DNA of 11,348 nt from Trebonia sp. (GTDB taxonomy: Bacteria > Actinomycetota > Actinomycetes > Streptosporangiales > Streptosporangiaceae): positions 1-11,348 of the forward strand of contig JASHPP010000285.1 in the NCBI GenBank assembly GCA_030038035.1. The letters are read 5' to 3'. Numbering within the stretch: position 1 is the stretch's first letter; each line of letters opens with the position of its first letter. Made by a program: the position numbers and the translations under genes. A model generated the notes under the pieces. The model saw only the letters and a list, made by a program, of their open reading frames with translations, did not search any database and was not told the DNA's origin. Of this stretch, positions 5,457 to 11,348 are shown piece after piece.

Positions 5457-7154
5457 TTGCCGGAGCGAGCGTCAGCTCCCTCAGCGGTCGAGCTGCGTGA
5501 CATCTCCAAGAATTTCGGCAGCAACCGGGCGCTGGACAGCGTGGACCTCCACATCGGTCACGGTGAGGTGGTCGGGCTCGTCGGGCAGAACGGTTCGGGC
5601 AAGTCGACGCTCGTGAAGATCCTGGCCGGAGTCTACGAACCGGAACCGGGCGGTCGCATGCTCGTGGGCGGCGAGGAGGTCTCGTTTCCGCTGGCTCCCG
5701 GTCAGGCGAGCGGGATCGGGCTCAGCTTCGTGTACCAGAACCTGGCGCTGGCGGGGGGGCTGACCGTCTTGGAGAACCTGACGCTCGGCCAGCGAATCGG
5801 TGGCGGCGCGCGGGGGCTGGCACCGATCAACTGGCGTCGGGAGCACCGGAGCGCCGCCGCCGTTCTTGACCGCTACCAGGTCAGCCTCGACCTCGACCGG
5901 CGGACCGGCGAGCTGCAGCCGGTCGATCAGGCGCGGCTCGCGATCGTCCGGGCCGCGGAAGACCTCCGCAAGTACCGGGCGCGTAGCGGTTACAGGCACT
6001 CGGTGCTCGTCCTTGACGAGCCGACCGTGTTCCTCCCCGAAGAGGAAGTCGACCGCCTCTTCGACCTCATCAGGGCAATCGTGGCCGAGGGCGCGGCCGT
6101 GCTGTTCATCTCACACGACCTGGTCGCGGTCCGCTCGATCGCCGACCGTGTCGTCGTGCTCAGGGACGGGCGGGTCGTCGCCGAGGTGCCGAAGGGCGAG
6201 ATCGACGAGAGCGAGCTGGTCGACCTCATCGTCGGGATACCGGTGCGGCCGGGAGTCCCCGAGAACGGCCCGGCGGGAGGGGCGCGCGCTGGCGGGGTTC
6301 GTGCCGGCCGGGTAAGCGAGACGGGGCTCGCTGGTACGGAAGGCGCGCCGGGGACGGGCCAGAACGTCGTGGTCGAGCACCTGGCCGGCGGGCGGCTGGC
6401 GGACCTGTCGTTCGAGATCGGTGCCGGGGAGATCCTCGGTGTGGCCGGCCTCATCGGCTCGGGTGCCGAGGACCTGCCGTACCAGCTGTTCGGCGCACAC
6501 CCGGTCGCCAGCGGTACGCTGCGGCTCGGGGCGCGGACACTGCATGCCGACCGGCTCAGCCCCCAGCGCAGCGTGCGGGAGCACATCGCCCTCGTCCCCG
6601 CGGACCGCCAGGTGCTTGGCTTGAGCGAACGGCTCGAACTGTGGGAGAACATCGTCATGCTAGTCGAAGACGAGCATTACCGAGGTGGCGTCTTCCACCG
6701 CGGCGAGCTCGTGTCGATCGCGCGCGAGGCTGTCGATCGGTTCGTGATCCGGCCGCCGCTGGCGAACGCGATCACCGCGACCTTCTCGGGTGGCAACCAG
6801 CAGAAGGCGCTGCTCGCCAAGTGGCTGATCGCGCAGCCGCGGCTGCTGCTGCTGCATGAGCCGACCCAAGGGGTCGACGTCGGCGCCAGGAGGGACATCT
6901 ACCGGTTCGTGAAGGCAGCCGCCGCCATGGATCAGACGGCGGTGCTGTGGGTGACGACGGACTTCGGGGAGCTCGCGGAGGTCTGCGACAGGGTGATCGT
7001 CCTCTCGCAAGGACGGCAGGTCGCCACGCTGGCCAGAGAAGAGCTGAGCGACGACACAATCACCGCCGCAGCCCTGCGGCAGACCAGGCCGGCTGACTCG
7101 GGCCAACAGGAGAGTCCGGCTGGTCTGGGCCAACACGGAAGAGAGGTCAGATGA
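5457..7154 (+). CDS. CUT2-type sugar ABC transporter ATP-binding protein (two fused nucleotide-binding domains)
   Basis: This is the energising subunit, 565 residues, with the RbsA/MglA tandem arrangement. Domain 1 has Walker A GQNGSGKST (43-51), Q-loop Gln94, Walker B SVLVLDEP (182-189) and the switch His220 (ISHDL). Its signature motif is replaced by LQPVDQAR (153-160). Domain 2 has a degenerate Walker A (GLIGSGAED, 331-339), an intact signature FSGGNQQK (443-450) and Walker B LLLLHEPTQGVDVG (463-476), in which the usual Asp is His467. A Gly/Ala-rich linker (about 264-302) is longer than usual. The start is TTG at 5457, supported by AGGAAGGAGG six bases upstream. The last 20 or so codons lie in the dispersed repeat, and the stop overlaps the permease start (ATGA), implying coupled translation. 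Consistent with the family, one composite ATP site should dominate; the Walker B His is unusual. Confidence 0.93.
   Translation: MPERASAPSAVELRDISKNFGSNRALDSVDLHIGHGEVVGLVGQNGSGKSTLVKILAGVYEPEPGGRMLVGGEEVSFPLAPGQASGIGLSFVYQNLALAGGLTVLENLTLGQRIGGGARGLAPINWRREHRSAAAVLDRYQVSLDLDRRTGELQPVDQARLAIVRAAEDLRKYRARSGYRHSVLVLDEPTVFLPEEEVDRLFDLIRAIVAEGAAVLFISHDLVAVRSIADRVVVLRDGRVVAEVPKGEIDESELVDLIVGIPVRPGVPENGPAGGARAGGVRAGRVSETGLAGTEGAPGTGQNVVVEHLAGGRLADLSFEIGAGEILGVAGLIGSGAEDLPYQLFGAHPVASGTLRLGARTLHADRLSPQRSVREHIALVPADRQVLGLSERLELWENIVMLVEDEHYRGGVFHRGELVSIAREAVDRFVIRPPLANAITATFSGGNQQKALLAKWLIAQPRLLLLHEPTQGVDVGARRDIYRFVKAAAAMDQTAVLWVTTDFGELAEVCDRVIVLSQGRQVATLAREELSDDTITAAALRQTRPADSGQQESPAGLGQHGREVR
7087..7138 (+). 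repeat. Copy 4 of the dispersed repeat, two units at the ATPase-permease junction
   Basis: On the plus (sense) strand GGCTGACTCGGGCCAACAGG (7091-7110) and GGCTGGTCTGGGCCAACA (7118-7135) are tandem variants of the motif found on the minus strand at copies 1-3. They lie in the last codons of the ATPase gene, 13-64 bases before the permease ATG at 7151, and keep the same orientation relative to the downstream gene. Confidence 0.7.
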
Positions 7155-8197
7155 GCGCCCCACAGGGAGCCGCTCCCGTCGAAACCGAAACCGGCCGTCA
7201 GCAGGAGCAGGCAGCGCAGGCTCGGCCCTCGGTGGGCCGGCGCCTGGGACTCCAGCGGTACGGGATCCTCATCGTCTTCGCCGCCATGGTCCTCGGGTTC
7301 GGGCTGTATATCCCCTCGACGTTCCTGTCGATGGGCAATCTTTCCAACATCCTCGGCTCCCAGGCGGTGCTGTTCATCCTCGTGGTGGCCGTGCTGCTGC
7401 CGACCATCATGGGCGACTTCGTCGACCTGTCGCTTGGCGCGTCGCTTGGCCTGTCCGCGATGACCGTGGCCGTGCTCAACGTGAACGACGGATGGAATGT
7501 GGGCCTTGCCTGCCTGGCGGGGATCGGCGTGGCGCTTGTGGTCGGCCTGGTCAACGTCTTCTTCGTCGTGTACTTCGACAACGACCCGTTCATCGTGACG
7601 CTCGGCACGATGACGATCGTGTCGGGAGTCATCTACATCATCTCCGGGGCCAACACTGTCGGGATCGTCTCGACAAACCTGTCCAACTGGATCTACGGCA
7701 ACGACTTCCTGTCGATTCCGCTGGAGTTCTACTACGGTCTGGCTATCTTCCTCGTCGTCTGGTACGTGCTCAGCTTCACGCCTGCCGGGCAGAAGGCCCT
7801 CGTGATCGGGCAGTCGCGCGAGGTGGCGCGGCTGACCGGCGTGCGGGTAAACCGCATGCGGTCCTGGGCCTTCATCCTCGCGGCGGGCATCGCAGGGATC
7901 GCCGGGATCGCCTACGCGGGCACCAACGGGGGGGTCGACCCGACGGCAGGCAGCGCCCTGATCCTCCCGGCCTACGCGGCGGTCTTCCTCGGGGCGACCG
8001 CGATCAGGCCAGGCCGCATCAACGCGCTCGGCGCCTTCGTGGCGGTCTACTTCCTGGCGACGGGTACGGCGGGACTTGAGCTGCTCGGCAAGCAGAGCTA
8101 CATCCAGCAGATCTTCTACGGCGCCGCACTGGTCGTGGCGGTCACGATGCCGAAGGTGACGCGCGACCGCATCTTCAAGAGGAGGCGGTCCGCCTGA
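7151..8197 (+). CDS. CUT2-type sugar ABC transporter permease
   Basis: This is the membrane subunit, 348 residues, of the RbsC-like inner membrane permease family. After a polar cytoplasmic N-terminus (about 1-35), roughly nine or ten hydrophobic segments can be seen, near 37-57, 70-88, 93-110, 117-140, 147-165, 193-209, 238-257, 268-285, 290-307 and 319-335. Family marks include GDFVDLSLGASLGL (88-101), FDNDPFIVTLGTM (142-154) and a cytoplasmic loop GQSREVARLTGVRVNRMR (220-237, the ATPase-contact region). A basic tail (KRRRSA) ends the protein. The start overlaps the ATPase stop by four bases (ATGA) and has GAGAGG upstream. Only one permease gene is present, so the channel is probably a homodimer, as is usual in this family. 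Confidence 0.93.
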   Translation: MSAPQGAAPVETETGRQQEQAAQARPSVGRRLGLQRYGILIVFAAMVLGFGLYIPSTFLSMGNLSNILGSQAVLFILVVAVLLPTIMGDFVDLSLGASLGLSAMTVAVLNVNDGWNVGLACLAGIGVALVVGLVNVFFVVYFDNDPFIVTLGTMTIVSGVIYIISGANTVGIVSTNLSNWIYGNDFLSIPLEFYYGLAIFLVVWYVLSFTPAGQKALVIGQSREVARLTGVRVNRMRSWAFILAAGIAGIAGIAYAGTNGGVDPTAGSALILPAYAAVFLGATAIRPGRINALGAFVAVYFLATGTAGLELLGKQSYIQQIFYGAALVVAVTMPKVTRDRIFKRRRSA

Positions 8198-8234
8198 GAC
8201 GTGCCCCTTTGTCGCGGCCGCCGCGGAGGCATGC

Positions 8235-9104
8235 GTGAGCCCCGAGCCCGCCGGCCACCGTACCGGCGAGGCCGGCGGGGTCGGCGCCTTCCTGGCCAGC
8301 CTGTTCGACGTGCGGAACCAGGTTGCGCTGGTCACCGGGGGAGCGTCTGGGCTCGGTTACGCGTTCGCGTCGGTCCTGGCCGATTGCGGCGCGGCCGTGG
8401 TCGTCGCCGACTGGAACGCCGAACGCCTGGAGAAGGCGGTCACGTCGCTCAGGGACCCCGCGGGCGCGGCCGTCACGGCGGCGCCGCTTGACGTCAGCGA
8501 CGCGGCCGCCGTGCAGGCGCTCGCCGACGACATCGTCGCCGAACACGGTCGCATCGACATCGCGTTCGCCAACGCGGGCGTGGCACGCGGCCGCCCGCCG
8601 CTGCTGGCCGAGGGCACGATCGATGAGTTCGACATGGACGACTACTACGGGCTGATCGACGTGAACCTGCACGGCGTGGTGCACACGATCCGGGCCGCGG
8701 CGGCTCCGATGAAACGCCAGCGGTCCGGCAGCATCATCGTCACCGCGTCGACCGCGGGCGTCCGCAACGACCCCTTCACCCCGTACTCCTACACGGTGGC
8801 CAAGGCCGGCGTGATCAACTTCATGAAGCAGGCCGCGCATGACCTGGCGCGCTGGAACGTGCGGGTCAACGCGATCGCGCCAGGGCCGTTCAAGACGAAC
8901 CTGGGCGGCGGCGGCCCGATGCCGCCAGAGGCCGAAGCGCGGTGGAACTCGGTCATCCCGCTCGGCCGGATGGGCGACCCGGCCGAGATCCGCGGCCTGG
9001 CCCTGCTGCTCGCGTCCAAGGCCGGGAGCTTCATGACAGGCGGCGTGTACCCGATCGACGGCGGCGCCCTCCTGCAAGGCCCGTCCCTCCCGCCCCCGGC
9101 GTAA
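8235..9104 (+). CDS. SDR family NAD(P)-dependent oxidoreductase
   Basis: This is a classical short-chain dehydrogenase, 289 residues. An N-terminal extension of about 28 residues precedes the Rossmann motif TGGASGLG (34-41). Asp59 at the end of the second strand (VVVADW) points to NAD(H) rather than NADP(H). NAG (113-115), Ser172 (VTASTAG) and Tyr186 with Lys190 (YTVAK) form the catalytic set, and APGPFKTNL and GGVYPIDGG are the usual C-terminal marks. The GTG start at 8235 has GGAGG five bases upstream; an ATG four bases earlier is in another frame. It follows the permease by 37 bases and is probably the last gene of the transporter operon, so it may oxidise the imported compound or an intermediate (inference). 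The exact alcohol or ketone substrate cannot be read. Confidence 0.9.
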   Translation: MSPEPAGHRTGEAGGVGAFLASLFDVRNQVALVTGGASGLGYAFASVLADCGAAVVVADWNAERLEKAVTSLRDPAGAAVTAAPLDVSDAAAVQALADDIVAEHGRIDIAFANAGVARGRPPLLAEGTIDEFDMDDYYGLIDVNLHGVVHTIRAAAAPMKRQRSGSIIVTASTAGVRNDPFTPYSYTVAKAGVINFMKQAAHDLARWNVRVNAIAPGPFKTNLGGGGPMPPEAEARWNSVIPLGRMGDPAEIRGLALLLASKAGSFMTGGVYPIDGGALLQGPSLPPPA

Positions 9105-9453
9105 GCGGCCGCTTCTCGCTGACGCGACGACTGTCTTCACTGGCGTTGAAGCCGAGGCTCCCGGTCTCTCGCTGCGCGGCATCGGCAGCCTGAAGGTGGC
9201 AAAACTCATCACAATGTGGACATGCGTGAAGCCTATCGCGGAGCTTGCCAAGCCCGAACCCATCGCGGGTAACAAAACCCAGTTCACCGCCACCTGGCTA
9301 GCCTTCGGCCACGTCGACGCTCCGAGTACCTGCACGTTCCCGGAACTTTCGCCATAACGAAACCCCCTATGCTGTACTCCGTCTCCGTCCGACTCCGCAC
9401 GCCGATGACCTGGGGTGCTGGTCACCGTCGCGATCAGGTGAGAAAATGCGGTC
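9105..9453. other. Intergenic region with no recognised gene
   Basis: This 349-base gap has lower GC than the genes and no open frame with family character. Just after the SDR stop there is a short perfect palindrome AAGCGGCCGCTT (9103-9114), too short and without a loop or U-tract to call a terminator. A TATGCT at 9368-9373 could be a -10 for the following gene, but its -35 is poor. Confidence 0.5.
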
Positions 9454-9786
9454 ATGGCGGGTTACCCGGACAACCCGGCACGCCAGTTCGCCGCGGCCTG
9501 GCGGGCGGCCGCTGCCGCGCTGGGCCAGTGGCGCAAGGACGTGTCGGCAGCGACGGCCGAGGCTTTTGACAAGCTCGATCCGGCCCTCCGCGACGCACTG
9601 GAAGCCGCCCGCACGGCGCTTGCCGGGAACTGGGGTCTCTGCCGGTGCCCGTGCGCCACGGCGCATCCGCAGGACAAGGACGTGTGCGACGGCCACGCCG
9701 TGCTGACCAGGCGAGTGGCCGAGGCGGACATGCCGCTGTGCGCACCCTGCGCGGTGGCCCAGGGCGTCGCCGAAATGTCCCGCTAG
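9454..9786 (+). CDS. Small cysteine-rich hypothetical protein, possible metal binding
   Basis: The product has 110 residues and no function that I recognise. The first 60 residues are Ala-rich and predicted helical (AAAWRAAAAALGQWRKDV and a second helix at about 42-57). The C-terminal half has Cys at 63, 65 and 67 (CRCPC), His71, Cys78 with His81 (VCDGHAV), and a CAPC pair at 96 and 99. Such a set could bind zinc or another metal. I recall similar short actinobacterial proteins with CPCATAHPQD and VPLCAPCA-type blocks, annotated only as hypothetical. The start ATG has AGGTGAG about 11 bases upstream, a little far. Codon use is like that of its neighbours, which supports a real gene. It lies 55 bases before the lyase gene on the same strand and may be co-transcribed with it. 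Confidence 0.7.
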   Translation: MAGYPDNPARQFAAAWRAAAAALGQWRKDVSAATAEAFDKLDPALRDALEAARTALAGNWGLCRCPCATAHPQDKDVCDGHAVLTRRVAEADMPLCAPCAVAQGVAEMSR

Positions 9787-9841
9787 GCCTGGGCACCGGG
9801 CGCACGGACATGACCAGGGACTGGCCAGCGCGGGACGGCTG

Positions 9842-10777
9842 GTGACGTCCCGTCTCACCCGGCGGCCGGGCGGCCCGGCGCGGCTGCGGGCGCTGCTTGA
9901 GTCCGGCCAGCTCATCGTGGCGCCCGGTGCGTTCGATCCGCTGTCGGCCCGGCTGGTGGAGGAGGCCGGGTTCCCCGCGGTGTACATGACCGGGTTCGGG
10001 ACCTCGGCGGCCCTCATCGGGCGTCCGGACGTGGGCCTGCTGACCATGACCGAGATGGCAGGCAACGCCGGGCGGATCGCGGCATGCGTGGACATCCCCG
10101 TCATCGCCGACGCGGACACCGGCTACGGCAACCCGCTCAACGTGATCCGCACCGTCGGGGCCTACGAGGCGGCCGGGGTCGCCGGGATCCACATCGAGGA
10201 CCAGGTGGCCCCGAAGAAGTGCGGCCACATGGACGGCAAGCTGGTCATCCCGGCCGAGGAGATGGCAGAAAAGGTCCGGGCGGCAGCCGAGGCCCGCACG
10301 CAGCCGGAGTTCGTGATCATCGCCCGGACCGACGCGCGGGCGGTGGAAGGCCTGGAGCGCTCCCTGGAGCGCGCTCGGGTGTACCGCGAGGCCGGGGCCG
10401 ACGCGCTGTTCATCGAGGCCCTGACCAGCGAGGCAGAAGCCGAGGAGGCGGCACGAACCTTTCCCGGGGTGCCCCTGCTTTTCAACTGGGCGGAGGGGGG
10501 CAAGACGCCGCCGATCAGCCTGGACCGGCTGGCGGAGCTGGGATACCGGATCGTCATCTTCCCCATCAGCACATTGCTCGCGGCTACCGGGGCCATGCGG
10601 CGGATACTGCACGAGATTGCCCGGGCGGGCACACCCGCGCAGGCGATGAGCGAACTGCCCACGTTCGCGGAATTCCTCGATTTCATCGGGCTGCCCCAGG
10701 TGCGCGAGGCCGAACAGCGGTACGCCGTCAAACCCCGCCCCGAGTTACCTGGTCGACGCCGGGTTATAGCCAGATAG
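9842..10777 (+). CDS. Isocitrate lyase/PEP mutase superfamily lyase (methylisocitrate lyase-like)
   Basis: This is a TIM-barrel C-C lyase of 311 residues. Visible marks are VAPGAFDPLSA (26-36), YMTGFGTSAA (48-57), IADADTGYGN (88-97) with the metal-binding Asp pair at 90 and 92, IHIEDQ (116-121), the catalytic-Cys loop KKCGHMDGK (125-133, Cys127), ARTDA (161-165) and FNWAEGGKTPP (214-224). KKCGH is the loop of isocitrate and methylisocitrate lyases and their dimethylmalate-lyase-like relatives, and argues against a phosphonate mutase. Expected chemistry is retro-aldol or Claisen-type cleavage of a 2-hydroxy or 2-methyl dicarboxylate releasing pyruvate, succinate or glyoxylate. The exact substrate cannot be read. 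The start is GTG at 9842; its ribosome site (GGGACGG) is weak. Its 3' end overlaps the convergent SDR gene by 33 bases. Confidence 0.85.
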   Translation: MTSRLTRRPGGPARLRALLESGQLIVAPGAFDPLSARLVEEAGFPAVYMTGFGTSAALIGRPDVGLLTMTEMAGNAGRIAACVDIPVIADADTGYGNPLNVIRTVGAYEAAGVAGIHIEDQVAPKKCGHMDGKLVIPAEEMAEKVRAAAEARTQPEFVIIARTDARAVEGLERSLERARVYREAGADALFIEALTSEAEAEEAARTFPGVPLLFNWAEGGKTPPISLDRLAELGYRIVIFPISTLLAATGAMRRILHEIARAGTPAQAMSELPTFAEFLDFIGLPQVREAEQRYAVKPRPELPGRRRVIAR

Positions 10778-11348
10778 GGTCATGTGGCCCGCGTCTACCG
10801 GGATCGTCACGCCGGTCACGCTCGCTGCCAGATCGGAGTTGAGGTAGAGCGCGGTGTCGGCGATCACCTGGGGATCCAGGAACGATGCGCCCCGCAGCAG
10901 GGTGTAGTGGTGGCCGGCCTCGGTCATGTCGTCCTCGGTGCCGCCAGGGTGCCCGGCGAACATGTCAAGCGCGCCCTGATGGCTGGTCATCGGCGTCTTG
11001 ATCGCGCCGGGGCTGATGGCGTTGCAGCGGATGCCGTACGGGGCCAGTTCCAGCGCGATGTTCTTCATCAGCCCGATGACGCCGTGCTTGGCGGCCACGT
11101 AATGCGCGGTGTACTGCCCGGCCTCAAGGCCGTTGACCGACGCGATCAGCACGATCGAGCCGCGGCGCCGCTCGATCATGTGCGGGGCAACAGCCTTGGC
11201 GGACTTCCACACGCCGGTGAGGTTGACGGCGATCATCTCCTCCCACTGGTCGTCGGTGAGCTCCCAGAACGAGCCGAGGGTCCAGATGCCGGCGTTCGCG
11301 ATGAGGATGTCGATCTTGCCGAATTCCGCGATCCCGGCCGCCACCGCC
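10745..11348 (-). CDS. SDR family oxidoreductase, mycofactocin-coupled type (partial, N-terminus off the right edge)
   Basis: About 200 C-terminal residues are visible. They include ILIANAGIW, the VNLTGVW segment, SIVLIASVNG with the catalytic Ser, and HYVAAKHGVIGLM with the Tyr-x3-Lys pair. The insert after the active site (the region from AISPGAIKTPM to LLRGASFLDPQVIADTAL) and the end VTGVTIPVDAGHM follow. The HYVAAKHG and NLTGVW blocks and the acidic insert resemble the mycofactocin-coupled SDR group, whose members hold NAD tightly and pass electrons to the peptide cofactor mycofactocin (family knowledge). The N-terminal Rossmann Gly motif is outside the window, so cofactor type cannot be confirmed. 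The frame is open to the edge; GTG at 11344 should not be taken as the start. The stop TAA at 10745 lies inside the convergent lyase gene. Confidence 0.82.
   Translation of the reverse strand, partial: AVAAGIAEFGKIDILIANAGIWTLGSFWELTDDQWEEMIAVNLTGVWKSAKAVAPHMIERRRGSIVLIASVNGLEAGQYTAHYVAAKHGVIGLMKNIALELAPYGIRCNAISPGAIKTPMTSHQGALDMFAGHPGGTEDDMTEAGHHYTLLRGASFLDPQVIADTALYLNSDLAASVTGVTIPVDAGHMTLSGYNPASTR

Noticed and set aside
6932..8335. 467-residue minus-strand open frame opposite the permease
   Set aside because: It is a shadow of high-GC coding sequence, low in complexity and rich in Arg, His, Asp and Gly; the plus-strand frames are clear ABC transporter genes.
9103..9114. Palindrome AAGCGGCCGCTT as terminator of the transporter operon
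   Set aside because: It has no loop and no U-tract; a short GC palindrome is expected by chance in such DNA.
9245..9275. TTGCCA and TAACAA as a promoter of the small Cys-rich gene
   Set aside because: The spacing is 19 bases and the distance to the gene is long; not convincing.
8175..9455. 426-residue minus-strand open frame opposite the SDR
   Set aside because: It is a shadow frame; the plus strand encodes a complete SDR with all catalytic motifs.
9452..10612. 386-residue minus-strand open frame opposite the Cys-rich protein and lyase
   Set aside because: Its composition is typical of an antisense GC-rich frame; the lyase motifs are on the plus strand.

Overview
The window is GC-rich DNA with actinobacterial codon use, dense gene packing and purine-rich Shine-Dalgarno sites. 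It most likely comes from a high-GC Actinomycetota. One SDR at the right edge resembles the mycofactocin-coupled group, which fits that phylum. The genus cannot be read from the sequence. No rRNA, tRNA, CRISPR array, transposase or phage gene was seen.

Layout. (1) A leftward operon, transcribed from about 3500 towards base 1, encodes the N-terminal half of a split transketolase, the C-terminal half, a UGSC-type selenoprotein whose Sec codon is an in-frame UGA at 1109-1111 followed by a SECIS-like hairpin, and the first 262 residues of an uncharacterised protein with a WTDGLPVVP motif that runs off the left edge. (2) A divergent control region (about 3374-4047) contains promoter-like and operator-like elements. 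(3) A rightward operon (4048-9104) encodes a sugar-type CUT2 ABC importer (lipoprotein binding protein, fused double ATPase, permease) and an SDR dehydrogenase. (4) After a 349-base gap come a small Cys-rich protein of unknown function and an isocitrate lyase/PEP mutase superfamily lyase. (5) A partial SDR on the minus strand converges on the lyase and overlaps it by 33 bases.

Reading as a system (inference): the importer brings in a small carbohydrate-like or polyol-like compound, the SDR may oxidise it, the two-subunit transketolase moves or removes a C2 unit, and the selenoprotein with its partner carries out a redox or reductive-cleavage step. The selenoprotein resembles, from memory, the Sec region of the glycine/sarcosine/betaine reductase B subunit (U-G-T/S-C, then GIP, CT and PHP). 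No kinase, regulator or selenocysteine biosynthesis gene lies in the window.

A second unusual feature is a dispersed GC-rich repeat (core, in the sense of the downstream gene: GGCTGGTCTGTGCCAACAGG). It occurs just upstream of the start codons of four genes in both operons, always in the same orientation relative to transcription, and it has added codons to the ends of some reading frames.
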